A stretch of 64,000 bases of DNA. Source: Ilyonectria destructans (lineage: Eukaryota; Ascomycota; Sordariomycetes; Hypocreales; Nectriaceae). Positions 24,001 to 36,127 of this stretch are shown one piece after another. The stretch lies in the NCBI GenBank assembly GCA_020740775.1, contig JAHEWK010000014.1, positions 124,001 to 188,000 on the forward strand, read 5' to 3'. The notes below the pieces were generated by a model. The model searched no databases. It was given only the letters and a program-made list of their open reading frames with translations, and was not told where the DNA came from. The translations under genes and the position numbers were made by a program. The first letter of the stretch is position 1, and the number at the start of each line of letters is the position of its first letter.

Positions 24001-27000
24001 CTGCGCTGGAAGCGGGTACCCAGATCTACTACGTGCTTTGTAGAAGGTAATTAAATATCGTGTGCCACATTGGCCTTGCCAGGACGCACGCAACCCTTGG
24101 ACAGCACCGGCCGCGTCCCGATCGCATCACGCCAACCGTCCACGGCCACTCAATCCCCTGGCAAGATCACAGCCAACTTGCCCCGAGCGCCTCCTTCGTG
24201 GCCTTTGGACGTTGATTGGCGGTGTGTCTGCCGCTCCTATTTCCACCTGCACGTCACACAGAAACCAAATACAACTGCAGGGCTAATAAAGTCGCCGCGA
24301 CCAGTCCCCAGATTCTTACCCATCCCAATGACCAGGAATGCCCAGTTCGCCGGCCTCACGTGTGGCCAAAACTACGTCGTAGCTACAGGCGCCATTGAAT
24401 CCTTCTTTTCTCTGCTAGCTCGTTCTACCTCGGCGTGCTGAATTAATGCGCCCCCCTCTCCACTGGACGGTTGTCACCAAGGAGTCTTGCCTGATGTTGG
24501 AGTACACCACAGGGCTTCATTTCAGCCTCTTTCTCCCTTTATTGGCCACCACAACTCGTTGACAGTTGGCGATCCATGTCCTCTTTCGCTCACCGCTCCT
24601 GAGCGTCGGACCTACGTCCACGCGACGTTCCATAATGGCCTAAAACTCACCCGCCTCCTCATCCACGGACCTGTCGAGTCGGCCATCGCAGGATAGCCGT
24701 GGTGGTGGCTTGTCTTTGGATCCGACCCAAATCGGGCGATGATGCTTAGCGCAGTCGGCGACTCTTGCTCGGAGCAGGTGGGCCATCCCGGTGTGGTTCC
24801 TTAGGTTAGCGCTTCTTTGGCTGGCCTATACACTTGAGACACTGATTCGAGAGCTGAGCCTGTTTGATCATGGCTTTGTCATGTTCCGCCCCGTTCACCA
24901 CGGTTTAGGCCTTCTGTGCTCGGCATGGTCGGGGTCTCGATCCACCCGTTCCGTCGTGCATGCCGCAGCACTGGGCTGGATGCATCCATTGTCCAGGAGG
25001 TTGGAAGGTTGGTGGGTTCGCTGCCACCAGGAATCCTTTTGGATGGACAAATACGCACATCATATCCTTCTTACATCACATTGCAGCAAAACCCCTCCTT
25101 CCCCCAAGCCTATGCCTGCAACAGAGCCTCGCATCGATTCCGGGTGGGGGCGATCTCGACTGAGGAGGTAATTATTACATAGTACATCGAGTTTGCTCCT
25201 CCTGAAACAGTCCTAACCAAAAAGCCTCACTGACGACGACTCTGCCAGTGGCTGGGCCATGGAAGCATGGAGCTCGAGCTGCCAACCCCGAGCGAGGCCA
25301 TTTGAATTCCTCCACTCGCCTTCTCTGTCCTCTCTCCTGGCTGGTGCCCGCTCGCGTTCCCCCTCCCTTCGAGGGCCTCAACCCCTTCACCGACTTTTAC
25401 ACGACGCCGCTACCAGTGGACCGCCTGGTTCGCCCGCCTTGCCGTCCCACCCCAACTCAGGAGTCAGGGTCCGATCCAGCCACACTAAAGAGGCAGCTGG
25501 CCGTCGCCAAGCTAAAGGTTGGTTCGTTGCCGCTCTGCAGGACAGACACCAAAGATGCAACGCCGTGACGTGAGTCTCTGCCAACAACCCCGGCCAGAAC
25601 TAGCCACGGGCCACAGAGCGATCCCTCCGGTACTATGTAGGTTGACCGTCGGTTGACCGTTGCTACCACGAGGCCAATCTCCCTAGAATAAAGTCCTAGC
25701 CTCGGCGACAACCGATTCACCGTGATAAGATGCCACTGCCGGCATTGTGTGACAGCTGTGCGGGTGCCGCACATGCGGGGGCTGGGCTTCTGCGCAAGGA
25801 CGCAACACCCTTGTTCTTCTCCCCATGGGCCAGGGCGAACGAGGCCCCGTCGGACGTAGCTAATCTGGCCACCTCCGTCAGCGATGCCGGAGTCAATTTT
25901 ACCCCGCGCAATCGAACACTGACATTAAGCAAAAGCCTCTTGGAGTTGCGGAGTTGTTGTCACTTTCCGGGCGCTAAACTACTGTATCCGAAACTCGTCA
26001 TCAACTCTTGTATACAAAGTACACGACAGAGTTGACAAATTCAAATACGAGCCGCAATGCGACATGCTTGCGACACCTTGGAGTTACCGTCGAACCAATC
26101 CAATAAAATCCCGGTCTTCGGGAAATACAGACGCGAGGGGTTGCACGGCTGACTGTGAGTCGCCACCCTAGCAATGCTGTGGCATCTGCCAACTCAACCT
26201 GCAGCTGGTAGTAGGTACATGACTGGTCCTGCATCGTCCAGGGGCGGAGAAGTCCTAATACCGTCAAACGCTGTTCGGTCGAGACCCTCGTACAAACCGC
26301 CTACCCTATAACAGACGTCGATTGGCTCTCGGTTCGGCCACACTCCGTCCTCTCTTACACCCTCATGACGAAGACGCTATTGATTTGTTTCCAGTATACA
26401 GTTTGGGCGTGCATATTGTAGTACAGGCTTACCCCACCGTGACCTCCAAATTTGATGGTGGGGTACGCATTTCATACAAACCACAGTCAAGGGACAGAAG
26501 AGGTTCTCACCGACAGGAAGATTGACAGAAAAAGGCCAACTCAGGCGGCCCAAGTGATGGGATAGCCAGCCTGACATAGGGGAACAATTAAAATAAAACC
26601 AGCTAGCAAGAAGGAAACAGAGCTGCTGCAGTAGCTTGGGTTCGGGAAATAAAATCGAGTAATCTCTTAGGAAGCATTGGATCTAACCGCCTAAACTTTA
26701 CAAACTCCAGCAACCAAGCTCCCGAAGTCTTAACCCATCCCTTCCAGCTATATCCGTTTATCACTCATCTACCAGCTATACCTCGCTCATGCTTCCCGGG
26801 GATACGCGTACCTCAATTGCATACCCGAGAACAACTTGACAACCTCGTCTAAAGCATTGGATCCCCCCCCCCGGTCGTTGTTGTTCTGGCCATCGTTACT
26901 CGCCGCGTGCTCGGCTGCGCATAGTAGTCCGTTTGGCTCTGCTCGACATATCCTTTGGCGGCGCAGGCCGGAAAGGCTCACAAGCGGCAGTCGTGATCTT

Positions 27001-27708
27001 AGGCAACTGACGGGTACCGACCAAAGCGTCCAGCAGGTTCGTCGCCTAGATCTTCGAGGTCTCTCATAGCGGGGTGGTTCTATGGGGGACAGGAGCTAGG
27101 TTCAGCTTGTCAAATACCACTCGCACCATACGCTCCGCTCCTGGTAACATCTTCCGCTCCCAGGCAGCACTTAATCAAGCACTTCTTTCGTCTCAGAGCA
27201 AGCATTATACAGGGGTGTTTGCAATTGACGGTGTTGAGTTCACGACAGTGTGACGTTTTGCAATGGGGGTCCTCTTTGAGGGTCTTGTTTTTGGTAGCTA
27301 TGTCGTCCGTGTGTACAGCCTTCACGTTGCTATGTCTACTCTAGAGTTTAGATCTTACCCGTTCTCTCACTTGCAATATAGAGTCCAAGTCCAAAACACG
27401 GGTCCAGTAAAAATGCACCACGTACTAATAACAACATGAAGGTAAAGAACAAAAACGGATGCATGCTAGTGAAAGTCGCCTCCTTACCCTGGACATTGGC
27501 ATGTTGACGCTAGTGACACGTGATCTCTTATCTTATCGGCATGCGGTCGTCCCCCACCGCGGCGCAACCAAGAAGCCGGCTCCACCTGTTACCTTGCCGC
27601 GGGGCAGAACTTTTTGCGAAGCTATCGCCAGCCGCTGGCAAAAAAAGTAATCCTCAACGACAATCCGACACTCCCGCCTTAGATGTCTGTTTCCCGGTGA
27701 CCTTCAAG
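21095..27708. other. 6.6-kb gene-free region between divergent PUF and RPC2 genes
   Basis: The first 1.5 kb is purine-rich on the plus strand, hence CT-rich on the PUF coding strand, and is probably the PUF leader and promoter. The remainder has only short frames of mixed composition without recognisable domains. I looked for tRNA A/B boxes and 5S rRNA and saw none that hold up. The last ~1 kb before RPC2 is less GC-rich. Confidence 0.5.
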
Positions 27709-30700
27709 ATGCCTTTGGTAGACGATGGCTTCGAGGCCCTTCTGGAGCCCTTCTATAATGGCAAGAAGCTTACTGATCCCATCTCCACCAAGGAGGATAA
27801 ATTCCAACTCCTCCCAGCCTTCCTCAAGGTTAAAGGTAAGGGTGCCACACCCAGTAGTTCCAGCTCACATGCTAACATACCCAGGACTTGTGAAGCAGTA
27901 TGTACCGACAGTCCTCTCGCACGCGCCGAAACCTCAAGACACCGCTGGCTGACACAAACAAGGCACATTGACTCATACAACTTCTTCGTCGAACAAGAAA
28001 TCAAGGACATCGTGCGGGCCAACCGAACTATCCGAAGCGATGTGGACAGTAACTTCTGGCTTGAGTAGGTGTGCCTGGATGAAGAGTCCCGGATATTTGC
28101 TTACATGTACCCAGGTTTACCGATATTCGAGTCGATCGTCCCCGACGCCAAGACTGGAAAGATGCCAAGTCCCACACCGAGGTTACTCCCATGGAGTGCC
28201 GTCTCCGAGATATGACATATGCGGCGCCTATCCTAGTTGATATTGCGTACATCCGAGACAAGCAAAGGATTGTGAGGAAGGGAGTGCCTCTTGGTCGGAT
28301 GCCTGTCATGTTGCGCAGCTCTAAGTGCCGACTGAGCGGCGCAACCAACACCAAGATGGAGCAGATGAACGAGTGCCCCCTGGACCCGGGTGGTTATTTC
28401 ATCATCAACGGCACCGAGAAGGTCATTTTGATCCAGGAACAGCTCAGCAAGAACCGAGTCATTGTCGAGGCCGACGAGAAGAACAACATCATATCAGCAT
28501 CCGTCACCAGTTCGACTCACGAGCGAAAGTCAAAGACCTATGTTACGTTAAAGAAGGACAGAATTCTCCTCACACACAACGTTCTGGTGGAGGGTATCCC
28601 GATCGTCATTATCCTCAAGGCCCTGGGTGGACTTTCAGATTACGAGATTATGCAGCTCGTAGCCGGATCCGACGGAAGATACCAGGACGAGTTTCTCATC
28701 AATTTTGACGAAGCAACAAAGGTTGGAATTCATACTCAGCACCAAGCACTGGAGTACATTGGTGCACGTGTCAAGATGGGCTCCCGCAAGGGACAATTCG
28801 GCCCACAAGTGCGACGCAACCATGTCGAGGAAGGCTTGGACGCTCTTGCAAACCTCGTCATTGCCCATGTTCCTATCGAAGGCCTTGACTTCTACCCCAA
28901 GGCCATCTACGTTGCTATGATGACTCGAAAGGTTCTCATGGCATCCCACAACTCCAAGTTGGTCGACGATCGAGATTTCGTGGGAAACAAGCGACTGGAA
29001 CTTGCTGGCCAGCTTCTTTCCCTACTATTCGAAGATTTATTCAAGCGTTTCATGGTCGAGGTCAAGATGTCGATTGACAAGTTCCTCAAGAAGAACAATC
29101 GCGCAGTTCCTCTCGATGCTGTCCATATGATAAGCAACCATGCTAACAACATCGGAATTGGAATCAACCGAGCAATTCAGACTGGCAATTGGAGTGTGAA
29201 GCGATTCAACATGAACCGTGCTGGAGTCACGCACGTTCTGAGCCGCCTTAGTTACATCGCTGCGCTTGGTATGATGACTCGAATCAGCAGTCAGTTTGAA
29301 AAGACTCGAAAGGTGTCTGGTCCCCGAGCTCTTCAACCGTCGCAGTGGGGCATGCTTTGCACTTCTGATACACCTGAAGGAGAAGCCTGTGGTCTTGTCA
29401 AGAACTTGGCTCTGATGACACACATTACTACCAACGTTGATGAAGAACCAGTCAAACGGTGGATTTTTACACTTGATGCTGGCGTTGAGCCCATTCGCAA
29501 CTTTTCCGGAGCCGAGATGCACCGAGAAGGAAGCTACATCATCCACGTTAACGGCACACCATTCGCACTGACGCGGTACCCAAAACGATTCGCGCACAAG
29601 TTTAGAACAATGCGCCGAAGGGGCTGGATCTCTCCATTTGTCGGCATCAATATCAACACTCACTTCAGTGCCGTTCACATTGCCACCGATGAAGGACGAA
29701 TCTGTCGACCCTACATCATTGTCAAAAATGGCCAGCAGAAGTTGAAGCCAGAGCACCTCCGTCTGCTTCAACTTGGAAAAGTCAGTTTCGACGATTTCCT
29801 CAACCATGGTATCGTTGAGTATCTTGACGTGAACGAGGAGAATGATGCTCTTGTTACCCTCTACGAGCATCAAATGACAAAGACCACCACTCATCTGGAA
29901 ATCGAACCTTTCACAATCTTGGGCGCAGTCGCTGGTCTGATTCCATTCCCTCATCACAACCAATCCCCCAGAAACACCTACCAATGCGCCATGGGTAAAC
30001 AAGCTATTGGAGCAATCGCATACAACCAGTTCAACCGAATCGATACCCTGCTGTACACACTCGTATACCCTCAGCGGCCAATGGTCATCTCCAAAACTAT
30101 TCAGCTCATCGGATACGACAAGCTTCCCGCAGGCCAAAACGCCACCGTTGTTGTCATGTCCTATTCTGGATACGATATTGAAGATGCGTTGGTTCTCAAC
30201 AAAGCCTCGCTTGATAGAGGGTTTGGGCGATGTCAAGTCTTCAGAAAGTATACCACAGAGCTCCAGAAATACCCGAACGGACGGAGAGAGCGAATTGGCG
30301 ACCCCCTCAACGAGGGAGAAGGAAAGGTCAAGCGCCGTATTGCTAAGCATGAGGCCCTCGATGATGATGGTCTGGCAATCGTGGGATATAAAATCCACTC
30401 TGGTGAAGCCATGGTCAAGAAGGAGACGCCCCTTGATCAGACGACCACTGGGATCGGAATGGATCGCGGGCCTAGTGAATACCGTGACTCGGCTGTTTCA
30501 TACCGAATTCCAGACCCGGCATACATCGACAAGGTTATGATCTCACAGACCGAGAAGGACACCACCGTCATCAAGGTCCAGACCAGACAGACCCGTCGCC
30601 CTGAGCTCGGAGACAAGTTTTCATCTCGTCACGGTCAGAAGGGTGTGGTGGGCATCATTGTCGACCAGGAAGATATGCCTTTTGCCGATACTGGTCTGAC

Positions 30701-31346
30701 CCCCGATATTATCATGAACCCTCACGGTTTCCCTTCTCGAATGACTGTCGGAAAGTTGCTCGAGTGTCTGACGGGTAAAGCGTCAATTATTCATGGCCGT
30801 CCGGACTACGGATTTGGCGATGCCTTCCGATCTCACCCAGTCGAAGAGATGAGTCAGGTGCTCCTTGATCACGGTTTCTCATGGGAGGGCAAAGACTACT
30901 TTACATCTGGTCTCACTGGCGAGCCGCTCGAAGCGTACATCTTTAACGGGCCTATCTATTACCAACGTCTGAAGCACATGGTGCAAGACAAGATGCACTC
31001 TCGATCTCGCGGGCCCCGAGCCATATTGACCCGACAGCCTACTGAGGGTCGTTCCCGAGATGGTGGTTTGAGACTGGGTGAAATGGAACGTGATTGTCTG
31101 ATTGCCTATGGCGCCTCGCAGCTTCTCCTGGAGCGTCTGATGATTAGCTCTGACGGAACGGAGATTGACATCTGTCAGCAGTGCGGTCTGTTTGGATACA
31201 AGGGCTATTGTCACACGTGCAAGAGCACCCGAGAGGTGACGAAGATGACGATGCCGTATGCGGCAAAGTTGCTCGTGCAGGAGCTTATCAGCATGAACGT
31301 TGGCGTGCGGTTACAGATGGAGGATGAGTTCCCGCACCCGAGGTAG
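27709..31346 (+). CDS. RPC2: DNA-directed RNA polymerase III second-largest subunit RPC2
   Basis: Exons are 27709-27835, a 13-nt micro-exon 27885-27897, 27963-28064 and 28115-31346; 1,157 aa. The start gives MPLVDDGFEALLEPF followed by LLPAFLKVKGLVKQH across the micro-exon, as in Pol III second subunits. The frame is open upstream but is not conserved-looking there. Family blocks include CRLRDMTYAAPILVDI, ECPLDPGGYFIINGTEK, SQFEKTRKVSGPRALQPSQ, GYDIEDALVLNK, GDKFSSRHGQKGVVGI and RQPTEGRSRDGGLRLGEME. The C-terminal zinc site is C1101, C1104, C1113 and C1116. Length and the ending are closer to S. cerevisiae Ret1 (Rpc128) than to Rpb2. The subunit forms one side of the active cleft of the nuclear enzyme that transcribes tRNA and 5S rRNA. 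It converges with RAD57 over 237 bp. Confidence 0.96.
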
Positions 31347-31583
31347 TGGTAGAATGATGGATTCATGTACATGTGGGATCAACGAAGATAGGGCGTTTAG
31401 AATATAGGTAGCTTCCCAGTTCAAGGCAAGGTTCTTTATCGATTAAATGTAATTGATTAAGCGTCATCTATATGGTCTTCGTCCAATGCCTCTCGTGACC
31501 TTGCCGACTCCATCCAGATCCCTTGCTTCCGGCAATGAGGATTAACACATATCTAAACTACAGTTCCCTTTCCCAAGCTCATG

Positions 31584-33026
31584 TTACCTTTTCCGCGACT
31601 TCCGCCGCTCTTTTACCACCATTTTCAAGCCCCCCATGGTGACCTCGAATTCCACGGCGTCCTCCAAGCCTTGGCTAGAGGCAGCTGTGTGTGGCGCGAA
31701 GACGACCTTCATCCACCTTCGCCAGTTTTTAAGTGTGGGCGTTGCCAAGTCGGCATCGTCGTCTGCATCTATCGGCGCGGCGTGTCGAGTACGGCCGTAC
31801 ACAGGACGTTTGAGGAGGGCGACCCGGCAGGCAATCTGGGTTGTCCAGACGAGGCCTAGACTGGGCGTCTTAAAAGAGTACGAAGCCCGAGGCTCGTCAC
31901 CCCAGCCGGTGAACCAGCGTTGCTGATAGTCGAGCAGCAGAGCGGGCGGCGGCGGGGGCCCATCGGGGTCCTGGAGGGAGAAGGGGATGGACGACGAGGG
32001 CGTACTGGGGAAGTTTGTGGACGGGGGAGGCATACTCCTCGAGGCCAGGGGGCTTTCCTGGACAGCGCCACTACTTCTAGGAGGCGGGTTGCGCGAGATG
32101 GGAGCAGAGGAGGCAAAGCGGTCGGCGACTTGGTTGGCGACGACGACGGCGAGGTTGTGACGGCGTGCTAGGTCCCGGAGCAGGGCGCCTAGGCGGACGA
32201 GCTCAGCGCTCCGGGCGGCCATGTTAGAGCCGTGGGAGCCCTGACGCTCAAACTCGGCACGGTAGTTTGCGGCGACGGAGTCGAGGATAAGCAGGCCGAT
32301 GTCGTGGCGCGATAGTAGCACGGGCACCTGGAACTCGAGGATGTGGTCCTGGGTCTCGAGGTCCGGGGTGACGGCGCTGTGGATGCGGTCGAGTGACGGC
32401 CGGTCCTCCGGGGCCGCGGCCTGAAGGATCGGGTTGGCGTCGAGCATCTGGGCGAGACGGCGGGTGGCGAGGGCGGCCTCGGTGGAGATGTAGAGGGCGT
32501 GGCGGCCGAGTCCGTGAGGAGGAGGCAGCTGGACGGCGAGACATAGGGCAAGGAGGGCCTGGGTCTTGCCGGCGCCGCTCTCGCCGGCGAACTCGGAGAT
32601 GGTACCGACGGGGATGCCACCACCTAGGGCTGCATCGAGGCCATCGTCGAGGGTGCTGATGTAGCGGAGCTGGAGAGGCCCCGGTGCCGGGACGGGGTCC
32701 GGGGCCGGAAGTGGAGGCTCATCGGTGTCAGCGTCGGCGTCAGCGTCGGCGGAAGTGGAAGCAGGTTCAGTCTCCGGTTTGACGTCGGTTCCCTCGAGGA
32801 GGAGGAGCGGCTGCTGCGGCGCGGCGAGGTCGTCAGAGAGGGAGTTTTGGACAGCAGCGATGAAGCGCTTGAGGTCGAGCAGAGGGAGGCGAGTCTGCTT
32901 GGCGATGTCGGCGGGGTGGAGGGTGAGGAGGTCGGCGGTGGTGAGGCCGTGATGCTCGATGGCCGGGAGGAGGGCGGCGAAGGGAGGGATGGGGAAGGAG
33001 GGGAGGATGTGGAGGAGGTCGGTCAT
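31584..33026 (-). CDS. RAD57: RecA-family recombination mediator RAD57
   Basis: A single-exon gene of 480 aa. Walker A is GESGAGKT (148-155) and Walker B is LLILDS (245-250), followed by VAANYRAEF, typical of Rad57/XRCC3-type RAD51 paralogues. An N-terminal helical domain (about 1-65) precedes an acidic/proline linker with an Ala-Asp repeat (about 92-101). A second Pro/Ser-rich insertion (about 325-375) interrupts the core before WTTQIACRVALLKRP. The C-terminus is basic. In S. cerevisiae, Rad57 pairs with Rad55 and stabilises Rad51 filaments on single-stranded DNA during homologous recombination in the nucleus. The start at 33026 gives the helical MTDLLHILPSFP; an upstream in-frame ATG at 33062 would add 12 residues. 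The gene ends face to face with RPC2. Confidence 0.88.
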   Translation of the reverse strand: MTDLLHILPSFPIPPFAALLPAIEHHGLTTADLLTLHPADIAKQTRLPLLDLKRFIAAVQNSLSDDLAAPQQPLLLLEGTDVKPETEPASTSADADADADTDEPPLPAPDPVPAPGPLQLRYISTLDDGLDAALGGGIPVGTISEFAGESGAGKTQALLALCLAVQLPPPHGLGRHALYISTEAALATRRLAQMLDANPILQAAAPEDRPSLDRIHSAVTPDLETQDHILEFQVPVLLSRHDIGLLILDSVAANYRAEFERQGSHGSNMAARSAELVRLGALLRDLARRHNLAVVVANQVADRFASSAPISRNPPPRSSGAVQESPLASRSMPPPSTNFPSTPSSSIPFSLQDPDGPPPPPALLLDYQQRWFTGWGDEPRASYSFKTPSLGLVWTTQIACRVALLKRPVYGRTRHAAPIDADDDADLATPTLKNWRRWMKVVFAPHTAASSQGLEDAVEFEVTMGGLKMVVKERRKSRKR

Positions 33027-36000
33027 GGAGGGCGGTGGTGGAAGACGGGACGAGGGGGACACTCAGAGGAGGGCATGCCGCGTCAGGGTGAAGGTGAGGG
33101 TGAAAGTGAGCGAGCGAGTGAGTGCGTGAGTGTGTGTAAGTGAGGGCCTGTGAGACTGAGATGCCGTGCGCAAGTGACGTGAACCTGGGGTTAGGTTGGT
33201 GCGTTGTTCTAGGGCTCTGGCAAGGTGGACGCACACTGCGCCTTCAGCCTGGGAATGGGAGAGGCGTAGTTGTACGTTTACGGCATCATGCCTCTGTCAA
33301 AGGTGGGAGCTTTCACGGCTTCATCCTGTCGTGCACTCGATAGACGCGATGTGAAAGCGTGGTTCGCGGGCGTGGTTCATTAGACGCGGGATGTACCCCA
33401 CATCAGATCAGAGCGCGGCACGCGGGGCGACCTATAACGCGGGCAATTAATCATGAAGGGAACAAATGGGGATTTTATTTTATTTTAAAATTGAACCACT
33501 TGTACAACCGTAAAGCGGATAATTCAGGAACCCACGCGGTCCTGGTAAGACATCTCCTTGCATCATGCATCGGCCGTGGGTTTCAAAGCCGGGACTGCTA
33601 GGTCTGACGTGTGCTGTGACAGTTCTGGGCGCAGCGAGTAATTACAGTGCGCGACTGGCCTATCAATAGCGCACAGACACGGAGACACGGCGGAAACTAG
33701 GTAGGAAGCGTCATCATCCAAGTCTTCGGAAAGAAGACATTCTCGTCAATTCATGCTGTCAGACAGAGATATAGTGCGGCAGGGCGACAATGGGCTTACA
33801 CGTCCCTTCGTCATTTAGACTTCACCTCTCTTTATTTTATTTTTTAATTTTTTTGTCTTTCGACAATCCGACAATTGGAGCTCCGCCGCTGTGGCTGCAG
33901 TCGCCACGACGTCGGTCAGCCCCGTGCTCTCCGCTCGCTTCGGAAATGCTACGCTACCAGGCTTTCAACCTTACGAGTACCTTGCCAGTCGGTAACCTTA
34001 CAAGGCTCATGACGAGCCCAACTCGCGAGTGACAGGGCTGATGAGCCTCCACCCACCAACCCGCAGCAAACCTTCATTCAATGTCTTTGCTTGATGGAGT
34101 CCCGCTGTAATCTCTCCGATTTAGGGGCCCCGAACGGCCAGCAGTGGGGGGCTATCCCAGGCCAGCTCGTCAACCAGGTCGACAGCGACAGCCAGTCAAC
34201 AACTGGACAACCGGTCGATCCGTGTCGAGGCGGCCCTTGCTACTGCTGACGTTGGGTCGTATCGTGCCCCAGAGGTCATCTCCACCCAATTTTGCGCAAG
34301 GCGCCGCCTTTGATGGACAAGCACCAGTGGCTGGCGCCATCTCCACAACCCTCGGGCTTGGGCACGCTATCCCAGCAGGTCCAGAGACAAGACACCAACG
34401 GCTTCTGCAACGAGTCCCACGGGGCGTCGACGGCGTGCACTCTGCCGTCCCAATATGGCGTCCTGTGGTGACCCGTGTGGACGGATTCGTTGTCTCGGCA
34501 TGCTGAGCCGGACGAGTGTGGATGTGGGTGTGCGGTGTGCTGTGATGCAGGCCATGATCAATCCGTACCATGTATGCCAGGGAGCGGAGAAGGATGAGGA
34601 GGATGAGGAGGTGGAGGCAAGCACTCAGCTGGACCCGATTATTCCATTTCAGAGGAGCACAAAAAGTCGAAAATCTTTAATTCCGCCTTGGAAGACGCAT
34701 ATCGCGGCGGGGAGGGGGGCGGGAAGCACCCGACACGCTCTCGCCCTACAAGTAACAATCTGACCATCTCCCAGCGACACCGTCCCCTTGGTAATCAAAC
34801 TGGACGCCCCTAGGCTCGGAGCTGGGTCAACTCGGAGTCGATGCTGACGCCCAGCGAGGCGACGACCGGGGATATTTTGGGATGCAGATGAATCGACCAA
34901 CCGCCAGCCGCCCTCGTGCAGCAGCCGCCCCGTCGACATGACCCGTTTCTCGCTAGTCCTTGGTTCTAGCCCTGGCTCTCCACTGTTGCCCTGGCGGCCG
35001 CTTGTTTCGAGTCTGGGATCCCGGCTTGGGGGCTGTGCGGACCTCAATCTCTCAGTCGTGCTCGTGGACGATTGGTGTTGGCGTCCGGACAGGCGATGGG
35101 AGGATTTCCCGGCGCTACTACGCATGTAGCACAGGCTGAGAACAGAGGCTGTCGACGCCCGTACTCCGTACTGTGCCGTTGTATGGCGATCCTGGGGCAC
35201 AGCACAGTACTCGGGAGACGGGTCTGTTCCCAGTAATTTGCCAATTGCCTGGCTGACTCTCCGCAGGGCTTCCCAAGGATTCACACCCCAGCTACGATCG
35301 CCCAGGCTGTGTGCCTCCTAAGGGTTGCCCAAAGTAGACAGTCGTATTGCTTGCAGCCAGCGTCACAGGCGGCGCCGCACCCAATATCTGTACCTACCAC
35401 CTCTCGACCAGCAGCTGTGACTCTGTGAGAGTCGAGTCTGGTCTGGTTCTGGCCCCCAAGTAGCCAAGTCTCGACTCGCTCTCCCAGCACCCTGCCCGCC
35501 AGAGCCACGAAGCTTGTTTGGAGGCGTCCAGATGCTCCAGGCTGATCCATGTCATGCCGGCGCACTGCCAGGGGCCGCCATGTCCAAGGCCGTTCAGCTT
35601 CTGCAAGCCACTATCGACTGCACAGCGTTGTAACTGGTTTCCACAGCCCCCAGCAACTCCAGCCGCCTACCCCGGCGTCCCGACGACCGACGACCCAATG
35701 GGCAAGGGGTGAATCGACGCAAATTCCACTAGAGAAACTCTTAGCTTAAGGCTGAGTGGACGATGGTGGAGTGCTCATTCACACACTAACCGCACTACCA
35801 CACTCACACAACTCACTCACACGCTTGCGCCCAAGCTCAACACCCACGCCCAGAGGAACGATGCCCCCCCAGGCGAGCCCATGCTCCTTGCTCCGAGCCC
35901 GAGATGGCTGAAGGGACCCCGGCCATGCTCCGTCGGATGGCTGCTGCTCTACTGCTCTACTAGCTGCTTTCTCCGCTCCGCTGCCCGTCTTATAATCAAT

Positions 36001-36127
36001 GTCGCCGCTGCCGCATCCTGGCCAAGCCCTTTTCCTTCTCCGTCTACTCCCCCTTCTGCCTCTCAAGCACATCGGTGGTGCCATCAATTCAAGCTATTTG
36101 TCGATTCGATTCGAGCAACCGTTCAAG
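33027..36127. other. 3.1-kb divergent intergenic region, RAD57 / membrane protein gene
   Basis: There are GT/GA-rich simple repeats at about 33090-33150, an AT-rich patch around 33470-33510 and a T-rich patch around 33830-33855, then ordinary moderately GC-rich sequence. The last ~150 bp before 36128 is CT-rich, as in a fungal 5' UTR. No gene or RNA was recognised. Confidence 0.5.

Noticed and set aside
29037..30398. 453-codon minus-strand frame opposite RPC2
   Set aside because: Antisense of a highly conserved coding exon with no recognisable protein features.
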